In this document: positions 8,051 through 16,590 of the stretch, piece after piece | Layout of the letters: each line of letters opens with the position of its first letter | Position numbering within the stretch: the first letter of the stretch is position 1 | From: Luminiphilus sp051201685 | GTDB lineage: Bacteria; Pseudomonadota; Gammaproteobacteria; Pseudomonadales; Halieaceae | Direction of reading: 5' to 3' | NCBI RefSeq assembly: GCF_051201685.1 | Contig: NZ_CP179213.1 | Span: 1,860,001 to 1,924,000, forward strand | DNA length: 64,000 nucleotides | Program-made: the position numbers and the translations under genes | The notes under the pieces: generated by a model | The model's input: the letters and a program-made list of their open reading frames with translations, nothing else | Databases searched by the model: none | Told to the model about the DNA's origin: nothing

Positions 8051-9225
8051 ATTGACTCCTCTCTTATCGATTCAGTTGCCGGGATTGCGACGGTAAAACA
8101 CAAGCCCCCCAAAGGGGAGTCCGTTACCAGCAACTCAAAATCATTTGCAAAAAGATTTTTTAATCGTTCTCTAGTATTTCGGAGACCTATGCCTGCTCCT
8201 GATTCGGACAGCTCAAGGATATCATTAGAGGCCCCCAAGCGTTCTGAACCACTATCCTCAACCGACAGCACAAGTCTAGAATCTTTGAACTGGGCGGAAA
8301 CCCGGATAGTCCCTCCCGATTCTGAGGGCGCTATGGCGTACTTAATTGCGTTTTCAGCTAGGGGCTGCAGTAGCATATTAGGGACAAGCAGTGACTCTAG
8401 ATTAGCGGGCACATCGAGCTCCAAGGTCATTCGGTCCGAGAATCGAACCTGCTCGATCATTAGATACTGGCTGAGCGCCCAAAACTCTTTATCTAGGGGA
8501 ATCAGCATATCGTCGCCGGCATCTAAGGAATAGCGTAAAAAGTCTCCCAGTCGACTCAGCATCGTTTTTGCGTCTTCCGTTCTCTCAGCGCTGACAAGAG
8601 ATGCCACCGAGTTGAGCGTATTAAACAGGAAATGTGGGTTCAGTTGATAACGCAACAATTGAAGCTGGGCATCCTTAACCTCGGCCTTTGCCCTTACCAG
8701 CTGGAGCGCCCTCTGACGCTGCTGAGACTCGAGCACCAACATTGCCTCACGTTGCTTTTGCAGTAGCTGATAGTACTTGATGCCGTGATAGAGCGCTGAC
8801 CAAGTAAAAAACACAAATATTGAGGGGAAAACCCAGCCACCATAGTCGGCCCAAAGATTCTGCTCCTGAGTCATCAGCATAAAAAGCAGCAATCGCAGTA
8901 CCGCCCAAAGCATTGAAAACAGAATAGTCGCGATGAGGGCCAACGTGAAACGCTGTGCTACCGGCCAAGACCACACAAATTTAAAACACCATCTAAGGGG
9001 CAAAGTTAATAAAAGCCCCACTAACGATTGGGAAATATTGTGGGCGAAATAACTCAGTTCAAACTGACTATAAGGAAGACTTAAGCTGAAGTAAGTGAGC
9101 AGAGATATACCTACCCAGCCGGTCGAATTTAAAATCCAAAATAAACGATTGGAAGTAAGGGTTTGTGGCAACGGTGGAGGCCGCTGTCTTTTCTCTGAAG
9201 GCTCCATCCGTTCGCCGTCACTCAC
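8047..9225 (-). CDS. LytS/YehU-type sensor histidine kinase
   Basis: A 392-residue inner-membrane kinase, partner of the adjacent LytTR regulator. The GTG start at 9225 follows GGGAGGG. Four hydrophobic segments lie at about 27-50, 62-80, 92-118 and 130-150, with almost no periplasmic domain, followed by a coiled-coil linker (155-190). The His_kinase domain (PF06580) has the phosphoacceptor His198 in NPHFLFNTLNS, an N box in PLAENAIKYA and glycine loops in SVEDSG and GAGIGLRNTRERL. Lacking an extracytoplasmic sensor, it probably senses a membrane or intramembrane signal. Confidence 0.93.
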   Translation of the reverse strand: MSDGERMEPSEKRQRPPPLPQTLTSNRLFWILNSTGWVGISLLTYFSLSLPYSQFELSYFAHNISQSLVGLLLTLPLRWCFKFVWSWPVAQRFTLALIATILFSMLWAVLRLLLFMLMTQEQNLWADYGGWVFPSIFVFFTWSALYHGIKYYQLLQKQREAMLVLESQQRQRALQLVRAKAEVKDAQLQLLRYQLNPHFLFNTLNSVASLVSAERTEDAKTMLSRLGDFLRYSLDAGDDMLIPLDKEFWALSQYLMIEQVRFSDRMTLELDVPANLESLLVPNMLLQPLAENAIKYAIAPSESGGTIRVSAQFKDSRLVLSVEDSGSERLGASNDILELSESGAGIGLRNTRERLKNLFANDFELLVTDSPLGGLCFTVAIPATESIREESM

Positions 9226-9369
9226 GCTTATTACCCTCCCCTCTCGTCAAATACCTTCGTAGCACTACACCATCGCTGGCGCAGGCTAAGCGGCAAACCG
9301 TAATAATCCAATACTCGTTCACTATGCACGCCCCGACGATAAAAACCCCCGCACATCGGCCAACGGCAA

Positions 9370-10584
9370 TCAATCGTCAATGGCCCTGATGACTCTTTCA
9401 ATGACCTCTGTCGCCGTCAAGAAAGGGCGGTCTGGCAAAATGTTCCAACCAGTAACCACGATGACCATATCAAAGTCTGGCAAGAAAATTGGACGTTGCC
9501 CACCAAAACCTTTGCCCAAATAGGCCCTTAATTCGTCGCCTTGGTATTGGTATGCCTGTGACCACCATTTATATCCATAACCGGTGCTTACGTCGTCGTT
9601 CAAAATAAAAGCGGGCCGTAATGAGTCGCTAACCCACACTTCGGGAACAACTTGGACGTCCTGCCACAGGCCCCTGTTTAAAAAAAGCGAGGTGATTTTT
9701 GCAATATCTCGCGTCGAAAGAAACAGGCCCTCCTGGGTGTCTGCTAATCCATAGGGCGTTCGTTTCCACTCATAGCGCGCTATACCCAGAGGTTGGAACA
9801 AGTGCTCAACGGCATAAGCCTCGATGTCGATTCCTGTTGCTTGCAAAAATATCTGACCTAATACAAGGCTCGCACCACTGTTGTAGTTAAATTCCGTGCC
9901 TGGCTGATACGCCATCGGTTGATTCAGCGTGTATTCCACCCAGTCGGGAGATCGAGCCATAATTGTAAACGTGTTGTTAGGATCGGAATAAGGCACGCCC
10001 TCGTCCCAGCTAAGTCCATCGGACATGGTAAGCAAATCGCGCAAAGTCATTGCGCGCTTAGCTTCGTCTACATTCAAGAGTTGGTTGACGTCAAAAAAAG
10101 ACAGCACGGGGGTATCAATGTCAGGAAAATCTCCGCGTTCTATGGCAATGCCAATGAGTGCAGAGACAATCGATTTAGTCACCGACTGCATGGAATGAAG
10201 ATCACTTCCTTTGTAATAAGGATGCCAGAATGCATTGAAGTAGTTATAAGGACCACTCCAATTTTGAACGACTAAGGGGCCAGGCGCACGAGCTTCCACG
10301 CCGTAAATTTTGGCATAGTCGTGTTCGTAGTAATGCTCAAAAGCGATACGCCCATGGCGAACGACTAAGAATGAATCAATCCAGCCATACAGTCCTGTCG
10401 CAATGTCAGCATGGATTTTCAGTAACTGCTTTTCGGATAGGCCTAGAGAGGCTGGTTCGACGACTTGCCATTTCGACAATGAATCGGTTGCTAAATTAGC
10501 AGTCTTAGTGGGTCGAGACAGTGGAGAGTGTTCTGTGCAGCTGAGCATACTAACCAGGCATAAAAATGTGACGAAGAGCCTCAT
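9370..10584 (-). CDS. beta-lactamase-fold serine hydrolase lipoprotein
   Basis: A 404-residue class-C beta-lactamase-like (PF00144) protein. The N-terminus MRLFVTFLCLVSMLSCTE is a lipoprotein signal with lipobox Cys at 16. The nucleophile motif is SVTK in HSMQSVTKS, the second motif is the YNS of FNYNSGASL, and a late GFGGQR stretch takes the place of the KTG triad. This family contains esterases, D-aminopeptidases and penicillin-binding-like hydrolases; true beta-lactamase activity should not be assumed. It stands alone downstream of the two-component genes. Confidence 0.88.
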   Translation of the reverse strand: MRLFVTFLCLVSMLSCTEHSPLSRPTKTANLATDSLSKWQVVEPASLGLSEKQLLKIHADIATGLYGWIDSFLVVRHGRIAFEHYYEHDYAKIYGVEARAPGPLVVQNWSGPYNYFNAFWHPYYKGSDLHSMQSVTKSIVSALIGIAIERGDFPDIDTPVLSFFDVNQLLNVDEAKRAMTLRDLLTMSDGLSWDEGVPYSDPNNTFTIMARSPDWVEYTLNQPMAYQPGTEFNYNSGASLVLGQIFLQATGIDIEAYAVEHLFQPLGIARYEWKRTPYGLADTQEGLFLSTRDIAKITSLFLNRGLWQDVQVVPEVWVSDSLRPAFILNDDVSTGYGYKWWSQAYQYQGDELRAYLGKGFGGQRPIFLPDFDMVIVVTGWNILPDRPFLTATEVIERVIRAIDD

Positions 10585-11035
10585 ACCGATTTCACCTTTT
10601 CGAGAAGTTTCTCAATAAAACTGAGTCGTGTTGCCGGGGGTCAGGTTTGCTTACTTCACGAAACCCCATCACGTTGCCAAGCGCCCATACGCACACCACC
10701 AAGAGGGCTCTTTGCCTTACTTAAAAGGCCTCCCCCTGCTCCCGCCCCGTAGCGGGGCAAACGGGATTATGAATCGTACCAAACTGGCAAGCGTCCAATT
10801 GCATTAATGAGACCAGAGGGACGAACTCGCCAATCCCAGCTAAATAAGGCGCCCTTCCAACAAAGGGCTCAATGTCGTGATGAACAGCACTAATGCGTTT
10901 GCTACGTTAGCCGAGCACAAAGCTGTAGTGCGTTAAAACAGCAGCTAAAGCAGGTACAGTAATTGTGACTGGAGGGCACTTTTACGGAAAATAAGGTGCA
11001 TAAACTGCCTTCAGCCGCAGGATTTCAGCCATATA
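10585..11035. other. intergenic region with a GC-rich hairpin
   Basis: No gene is supported here. A perfect six-base inverted repeat, GCCCCG-TAG-CGGGGC, lies at 10744-10758 without a T tract on either strand, so it is not a standard terminator. The gap must hold the promoter of the lipoprotein gene that starts at 10584. Confidence 0.4.
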
Positions 11036-11461
11036 TCATTTCAAGATGTATGCTTGAACAACAAGGTCTCGCGTTAGCGGATCGAACTTAATCACGTCCA
11101 GATTCATGGTGCCGTTATCGATATTGACCACGTTACGGATCACAACTACGCCATCCTGAAGCTCCCAAAAACCTTGAAACCTCCCCGAAGCAGCCCCCTC
11201 TTTTGTGAAACCGCGTCCCTGCCCGTCGACTGTGCCGCCAGTCCGCGCAGTGTTATAAGTTAGATCATAGGTTACGTAAACTTGGCCGTAACCCTCCATG
11301 CCACCCTCGGCGCTTATGGACGTCATTTCTTGTCCAAGTACAACAGAGGTTACAGTCATCGGTGCGTCAGGCTGCCTCTTTTCTAGACCTAACTCGCCGT
11401 GTCCATCGGCCATTGCCAATGAAGAAACACAGAATAAACCTGCAAAAATCAGATATTTCAT
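11036..11461 (-). CDS. small secreted protein, family not recognised
   Basis: A 141-residue protein with a good signal peptide (MKYLIFAGLFCVSSLAMA). The mature region is rich in beta-strand and glycine, with YVTYDLTYNTARTGG, VDGQGRGFT, SGRFQGFWEL and NLDVIKFDP. This suggests a small beta-barrel reminiscent of lipocalin or allene-oxide-cyclase-like folds, but I cannot assign a family. It has no cysteines in the mature part. It appears to be a single-gene unit. Confidence 0.7.
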   Translation of the reverse strand: MKYLIFAGLFCVSSLAMADGHGELGLEKRQPDAPMTVTSVVLGQEMTSISAEGGMEGYGQVYVTYDLTYNTARTGGTVDGQGRGFTKEGAASGRFQGFWELQDGVVVIRNVVNIDNGTMNLDVIKFDPLTRDLVVQAYILK

Positions 11462-11776
11462 AAGCCGTTCCTATCGCCATCACAGTTTTGAATTTATTGT
11501 TCTTAGTGGCTCATATAACTCGTGAGCCGGACTTAACCCTACCCCATAATTTGCCAACCCGATACTGCGGTCTCAAGCCAGTGAAAGTCGGAGCAAATTC
11601 TTGGTGACTGTAACAATGAAACTCGCGGATGCGTTATTGTGAACACTGGCTTTGGGCGACGGTTAAACGCGGGCCCGATGACAAGGTGGAGGATAGAGGT
11701 GAACAGCGCTGCGCATAATGTTTCAAGAGTAGCCGCCAAAAACTAAGGGCTCGCGTAGTTAGAACAGCCGCACTTA
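11462..11776. other. intergenic region with no recognised gene
   Basis: About 315 bases between two minus-strand genes. An open frame of 66 codons on the minus strand has unlikely composition and no ribosome binding site. Nothing else is visible. Confidence 0.4.
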
Positions 11777-12121
11777 TTAATTTCGACGCTTGCAGTAATA
11801 AGCCGGACTCTTTTGGACATGAGTATCGCTAAAAATTGTGACCACATGCCCTGTACCATCTGGACGAATTTTGAACGCTTGTTTGGGGCCGTAAACCCAC
11901 ACGCGATCACCATTAGAATCGATGAGAGTTTCGACCTCCTGACGAGGCTTGCCCTCCATATCGATCCAACCGCGGGTATCAGCCCTAACCTTCAGTGTTG
12001 TGGTATCAAATATTGAATAGCAACTGAACTGCTCTGCTACCGCGTTAGCAGGCGTAATGAGTACAACAGCCAGCAATAGCAGCAATCGCCGTATGTAGGC
12101 CGCCTCGTCTCGTGGGCGCAT
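11777..12121 (-). CDS. small exported hypothetical protein
   Basis: A 114-residue protein from the ATG at 12121, which begins a signal peptide with basic MRPRDEAAYIRR and the core LLLLLAVVLITPANAVA. A start at 12187 would add 22 unlikely residues before it. The mature part contains CYSIFDTTTLKVRADTRGW, a DSNGDRVWVYGP turn region and a C-terminal YYCKRRN, so two cysteines could form a disulfide. The family is not recognised. Confidence 0.55.
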   Translation of the reverse strand: MRPRDEAAYIRRLLLLLAVVLITPANAVAEQFSCYSIFDTTTLKVRADTRGWIDMEGKPRQEVETLIDSNGDRVWVYGPKQAFKIRPDGTGHVVTIFSDTHVQKSPAYYCKRRN

Positions 12122-12257
12122 GACACCGATCACTTTATGCGACCCGACATTGTGGTTTGGTGTACTTTTTATCATTTGCCAAACCATAAGGGATCAGATC
12201 GAAACCCTGAGGCAACGATCGTCATTACTTCCAAGCAAATTCATGTCTCAGTAAGCC

Positions 12258-12470
12258 TCACAAGCGCGGCGGCTCGTCACTTTGGTTTTTAGCTGGTAAA
12301 AAAATCAACCTGGCGCCCATCCAAACCACTAACGGCCAAAAGATTTTTATCACCTCATCTAGGCCCATGTAAGGGCCGCGCTCATCCACGTAAACAAACA
12401 GAGCCCAGATAAACACAAAAATAAGCGTCCCTTTCCATCCATAGTGCATTGAACTATTGATTAACCGCAC
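12258..12470 (-). CDS. small membrane protein with GTG start
   Basis: A 70-residue protein with two hydrophobic segments, GTLIFVFIWALFVYV and IFWPLVVWMGARLIFL, and a charged tail ending NQSDEPPRL. The GTG at 12470 is chosen because a perfect AGGAGG lies seven bases upstream; an ATG at 12578 would add 36 unlike residues and lacks such a site. The family is not recognised; it is probably an inner-membrane protein. Confidence 0.6.
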   Translation of the reverse strand: MRLINSSMHYGWKGTLIFVFIWALFVYVDERGPYMGLDEVIKIFWPLVVWMGARLIFLPAKNQSDEPPRL

Positions 12471-12477
12471 TGGATTG

Positions 12478-12483
12478 CCTCCT
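12478..12483 (-). promoter_or_regulatory. consensus ribosome binding site deciding a GTG start
   Basis: AGGAGG on the minus strand, seven bases before the GTG at 12470. It is what makes the short membrane protein credible and fixes its start. Confidence 0.7.
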
Positions 12484-12962
12484 AATTTTATGAACTCAAC
12501 ATTAGCAGATTGGCTATGACGATGTGTCGATTGCAGCTCCGGTCTAGCTGCAGTAAAAACGACAGCCACTCGCCTCAATACAGAAGGTTACGCAACCTAA
12601 ACCTGTCAACCACGGAATTGAACCTAAGGATTGGGCGATTAGGTTAAGCGCGAAGCGATTTCTCCCGAGAGTTACTAACTGCTGAATTAGCTAAGGAAAT
12701 TTCGCCATCTTCTGGGGGCACTTTACCGGCGGGGTTTTTTACTAGGTCCAAGTGAGCAGTCGCTAAAACTGGCCTGAATGCTTTGCCCGGGGGGGGCAAC
12801 GCAGCCGGCAGTGAGGCACTGATCTTTACACTGGCAGTGGACGGAGAGCTAGCAACAATGAAATCTCAGCCCGGAATTAGAGTGAGGATTCCTACACCCT
12901 ATTAATTTGGCAAGTGAGGTGCTGGCACAACTGCAATCTTGAATGCCTCTTTAAAACTACCG
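12484..12962. other. intergenic region with no recognised gene
   Basis: Nearly 480 bases between minus-strand genes. A run of eight G lies near 12789. No open frame, RNA gene or terminator is convincing. Confidence 0.4.
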
Positions 12963-14576
12963 TTACGTTGGTTTGGTTAAAAACTGCTCGCGCAACACCG
13001 ACTTTTGAATTTTGGTGGCGGACATTGGCCACTCGTTTAGGAACCTAACCACTCGCGGGACTTTAAAGGAAGCGATTTGCCCCTCGCAATAATCGATAAC
13101 TTCTTTGTCACTTAAGGTGGCGCCAGGCCTCAGCTGTATAAATGCTGCAACAACCTCGTCAAGCCTTGCATCAGGGGCTCCAACGACCTGAGCCACCATG
13201 ACATCAGGATGCGTCGATAACCATGCTTCTATCTCCAGAGGAGATACGTTTTCTCCGCCCACCTTGAGCACGTCCTTAATGCGACCGTGGAAGCGAATTC
13301 TGCCTTCGGTATCGAGCGAGCCCAAATCACCCGTGTGAAACCAACCTTGATCATCAATTGCTTTTGCAGTCTCATCGGGCTGCTTGTAATAGCCCTCAAA
13401 CACCAGGAATCCCCGAACGTATAGCTCTCCCTGCTCGTCGGTCTTACAGATCCTACCCGTGTCCGGTTCAACCACTTGAACCTCAACACCGTCGTAGGGC
13501 TTGCCACAGGTCTCAGCACGGATCTGAGGCGAATCGGTGGGGTCTGTGTGACTGCCAATGCCACTAAGTTCAGTCATTCCAAACGCGCTGATGTGTGTCG
13601 CAGAAGGCCAAACACGCATGTTTTCTCTGAGGGCCTGAGCCGATCCCACGTTATTAATAAGTCGAACGTAATCTATTTCATCCAGCTTCAAATCAGGATG
13701 ATTAACCAGCTCTGCCATGATGGCGGGAAAGGCCGGGTATAGGAAGGTCGCGCGATGCTTTTGAATTTGTTCCACCGCACGATCAATATCGACCTTGTCG
13801 TCGGTCAAACATGAACCACCATCGTGGAAAAGGCTGAGAAGTGGCAAAATCGACGCCATGTGAAACATGGGTAAGGGGTCCCACATGCAATCTTTTATCG
13901 TTAAGCTCAATCGATTTCTCATGGCCAACGACGTCCTGAATACCGATTCCTGCGTCAGCATGCAGCCTTTCGGCAAAGAGGTTGTACCTGATGTAAACAT
14001 AATCAGCGCGAGCTCACTCGCAACCACCTCTTGACGCCGAGCGTCTAACTGCTCAGGAGTTGCCAAGTTTTCTTCAGCTAAAAAATCAGTGAATGCTAAA
14101 AAACCAGGGCTTTCAAAAGCGTCCAAAGCCACTGCGCATTCGAGCTTGGGCGCGGCGGGTACAGCAAGAGGTTGGCCAAGGGGGGCGTCAGCTAGGGTTG
14201 GGTATGCCTCTAAGTAACGAGCAGCATGAGGCACCCCCTCATTTTGGCCGACAAATATCCACTTAAGGTCGCAGTGTGTCGTTGCGTGGCGCAACTCCTG
14301 AATACGGAAACGCGCATTGAGCAGAACAGCGACAGTGCCGCAGAACATGCAAGCAAATAAAAGCGCAATATATTCAGGCCGATTTATCGCTAAAACTCCG
14401 ACGTGCTCGCCACGCTTCAAACCATGCCCGATCATTGCTCGTGCGTAGCTTTGGCTTAAAGCTGCAAGCTCCGAGTAAGAGAGCTGGGAATCAGGGAAAA
14501 TCAGTGCTTGGCGATCGGGATATTTCTCCGCCGCGTTGAGTAGCAAATTCGACAATAAGTAGTCAGCATCAGGCAC
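12963..14576 (-). CDS. AMP-forming acyl-CoA ligase
   Basis: A 537-residue ANL-superfamily enzyme that activates a carboxylic acid to its CoA thioester through an acyl-adenylate. The GTG start follows GGAA. Motifs in order: P-loop MFTSGTTSLPKG, adenylate motif FGMTELSG, TGDLG, the hinge RIKDVLKVGGENVSP, and the catalytic lysine in SATKIQK. Length and motifs fit medium/long-chain, cyclohexanecarboxylate or CaiC-like ligases; the acid cannot be told. It diverges from the MaoC-type hydratase genes, with a conserved promoter element about 200 bases upstream, which suggests a shared catabolic role. Confidence 0.9.
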   Translation of the reverse strand: MPDADYLLSNLLLNAAEKYPDRQALIFPDSQLSYSELAALSQSYARAMIGHGLKRGEHVGVLAINRPEYIALLFACMFCGTVAVLLNARFRIQELRHATTHCDLKWIFVGQNEGVPHAARYLEAYPTLADAPLGQPLAVPAAPKLECAVALDAFESPGFLAFTDFLAEENLATPEQLDARRQEVVASELALIMFTSGTTSLPKGCMLTQESVFRTSLAMRNRLSLTIKDCMWDPLPMFHMASILPLLSLFHDGGSCLTDDKVDIDRAVEQIQKHRATFLYPAFPAIMAELVNHPDLKLDEIDYVRLINNVGSAQALRENMRVWPSATHISAFGMTELSGIGSHTDPTDSPQIRAETCGKPYDGVEVQVVEPDTGRICKTDEQGELYVRGFLVFEGYYKQPDETAKAIDDQGWFHTGDLGSLDTEGRIRFHGRIKDVLKVGGENVSPLEIEAWLSTHPDVMVAQVVGAPDARLDEVVAAFIQLRPGATLSDKEVIDYCEGQIASFKVPRVVRFLNEWPMSATKIQKSVLREQFLTKPT

Positions 14577-14783
14577 ATTAATATTCCATCATCAACAATT
14601 TGATATGCTCCGTAGCCAAGGTAGCACTCCAAGCCTTCTCACTAAAAACACGTTTTAAATATTTGTTTCTAGTGTCGTATAATCTACTAAAACGCGAAGA
14701 AATTCTGCGTTTCGCATCTAGTCCAAAGCAACATACCCTTACCTTGCTTTGGCCGCCCACGCATTAACCACGACTACAACCAC

Positions 14784-14869
14784 AGTGAAAACTCCGTCAG
14801 ACAAAGAGTCAATTTGTTAATTTTTATGTGCGTTAAAAAAATACAATTTGAATACGCAATCATCAATGA
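14784..14869 (-). promoter_or_regulatory. promoter/operator-like element, copy A
   Basis: About 85 bases here are closely similar to 19086-19170. Read on the minus strand it has TTGACT (14812-14807), a 17-base spacer and TTCACT (14789-14784). Upstream come an AT-rich imperfect inverted repeat (arms like TTTTTAAC and TTAATTTTTA) and a conserved ATTGCG/TTCAAAT block. The -10 is weak, as expected for a regulated promoter. Predicted transcription would run toward the acyl-CoA ligase with a roughly 200-base leader. Conservation of the block is observed; promoter and operator functions are inferred. Confidence 0.6.
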
Positions 14870-15028
14870 TTACGGTCTTACTCACGGGAGCTTTGCAGAC
14901 AAGCTGACCGTAAACGCCTATGGTTAGACACTGGCCAAAAAATGAGGGGCGCCACTTGATGCGGGACGCGCCATCCTCGATGAAAGGGCCGCTTACTTAA
15001 GGTTCTATCATCACAAAACACCGTATTA

Positions 15029-15502
15029 TTGGATAAAAAGATCGTGCCCATTTCAATTGCCACATCCAAGCCAATCGACCGGAAAGCACTTATTGGAAAA
15101 GTACTTCGCACCGCAAACTATCGAGTGTCCACCGAAGATGTGCAGGATTTTATGGGTGTAATGCCCCAGCCCTCAGGCTCAACAGAGAAAGCCCCACAAA
15201 TCGCACCGCCTACTTTTGCACCACTAGTCGCCGTTTTAGGCTTATTAAGAACATTCGATTGGAGTGCCGACTTTGAGTTTGACTACCGAGATGGGACGGC
15301 CATGTTTGGGGAGCAGTCTATTGAGTTCCATAGGCCACTTTACGTCAATGAAGAAGTAGAGATTAGCGCAATGATCAATGACGTTTATGAAAAATCAGGA
15401 CGGCAGAAATTTGATGTCGTCGAGTTAGCATTTAAAATAAAGGGGGATCGAGATGGCCAGCTTGTAATGACTGGCAAGCAATCCTACATTCTCTTCAAAT
15501 GA
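15029..15502 (+). CDS. MaoC-like hotdog protein (FAS1-like dehydratase N-terminal type)
   Basis: A 157-residue hotdog protein related to the N-terminal half of MaoC-type dehydratases. ALIGKVLRTANYRVSTEDVQDF and the central FGEQSIEFHRPLYVNEEVE are typical of that half, which normally lacks the catalytic Asp-His pair. The start is uncertain: TTG at 15029 gives the longest form without a good ribosome binding site, and GTG at 15044 is possible. Its stop overlaps the next gene by four bases, so the two probably form a heteromeric enoyl-CoA hydratase, as for paired MaoC proteins in steroid catabolism. Confidence 0.78.
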   Translation: MDKKIVPISIATSKPIDRKALIGKVLRTANYRVSTEDVQDFMGVMPQPSGSTEKAPQIAPPTFAPLVAVLGLLRTFDWSADFEFDYRDGTAMFGEQSIEFHRPLYVNEEVEISAMINDVYEKSGRQKFDVVELAFKIKGDRDGQLVMTGKQSYILFK

Positions 15503-15945
15503 CTATCGCACCTAACAAGCCATACTTTGAAGATTTAACCGTTGGCATGGCCTTGCCAACCGTTAAATTCGGACCTATGGATCGCTTTAATTACATTCCG
15601 ATCGCGCTTATCCTACGGGATACCAATCCACTGCATCTCGATCGTGTTTACGCGCAGGAGCGGGGGTTGCCCGATACTGTACAGCAAGGCCCACTCAATC
15701 AGGCGTACCTTTACGAGTTCTTTACCAACTGGCTCCATCAACCCTGGGACCTAGCTAGTACAGAAATTCGATTTTCGGCTAATGTATTCCCTGAAGATAT
15801 TCTCCACTGTGGCGGAGAGATCGAAGGTCTCGAGGTTGGCGAGGAATACGACATTGTGCACTGTCGCCTTTGGCAAAAGAACGATGAAGGCATCAGCATT
15901 CTCACGGGCAAAGCCTCAGGTAGATTACCCAAGCACCCCAAATAG
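15499..15945 (+). CDS. MaoC-family enoyl-CoA hydratase subunit
   Basis: A 148-residue hotdog protein with the hydratase-2 signature RDTNPLHLDR, whose Asp and His are the catalytic pair, followed by the QQGPLNQAYLYEFF helix. It starts at an ATG overlapping the preceding hotdog gene (ATGA), which implies coupled synthesis and probably a heterodimer with this as the catalytic subunit. The expected reaction is hydration of a 2-enoyl-CoA in a beta-oxidation-like route, downstream of the divergent acyl-CoA ligase. Confidence 0.85.
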   Translation: MTIAPNKPYFEDLTVGMALPTVKFGPMDRFNYIPIALILRDTNPLHLDRVYAQERGLPDTVQQGPLNQAYLYEFFTNWLHQPWDLASTEIRFSANVFPEDILHCGGEIEGLEVGEEYDIVHCRLWQKNDEGISILTGKASGRLPKHPK

Positions 15946-16534
15946 ACCTGTCTTCCTATAAGGGTTGCGATTACTTCGCGAGGATAGCTATCTAAATACC
16001 CTTAACAATTAAGGCAAACCTTTGCTGCTAGGTGTATATCTGCCATTGACAGCGCTCTAGGGCGACTCTATCGGGGCCTTAATTCAGTTATGACGTAGTT
16101 AGGGCTCCAACGCCTATGAGATCATCGGCCAATAGCTTACTAATCTGCGACAACTACCGCCCCCCCCCGCCCTGCCCCTCCATCAACCCTAATTCAGCCC
16201 TTAAAACGCACAGCAGTCAGCTGGTCAACAGGCCCATTTATCCAATGGACCTTTATCTGTACCCCGTCTTTGCTGCAAGAGCAGGTCAGCACCGAAGCAT
16301 CTACGCTCAGCTAACCTTTACGCTCTAACAATCAGCTCTAAGCGATTCTTTGTTATGGCAACGCGAGTCATTGGATGCTCTTTGTCTGACCGCAGCTTTC
16401 ACCCTAGATACCAGGAAACTACCCATCAGTGCGTCTGCTCAAACGTACTTAGATGTGTTGGAGGCAGCAGGGAAGATTTGTAGAACGCACTCTGGCATCC
16501 TTTGACGCCATCCAATTTTTGACATTAGCAGACA
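15946..16534. other. intergenic region between convergent genes
   Basis: About 590 bases follow the hydratase stop before the terminator of the convergent receptor gene. A run of nine C lies near 16157. No coding frame is credible. The length is unusual between convergent genes and may be decayed sequence. Confidence 0.4.
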
Positions 16535-16567
16535 CAAAAAAACCCATTGAGATAACCTCAACGGGTT
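16535..16567 (-). terminator. rho-independent terminator after the TonB-dependent receptor
   Basis: On the minus strand, eleven-base arms AACCCGTTGAG and CTCAATGGGTT (one G-T pair) enclose five bases and run into TTTTTT. It lies about 25 bases after the receptor stop. Confidence 0.9.
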
Positions 16568-16590
16568 TAAACGAGCTCCGGTCAAGAGCT

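Noticed and set aside
9370..10584. Antibiotic-resistance beta-lactamase
   Set aside because: The fold and SxxK/YxN motifs are shared with esterases and peptidases, it is a lipoprotein, and no KTG motif or ampR-like neighbour is seen.
10744..10758. GCCCCG-TAG-CGGGGC hairpin as a terminator
   Set aside because: No T tract on either strand, and no gene ends just before it.
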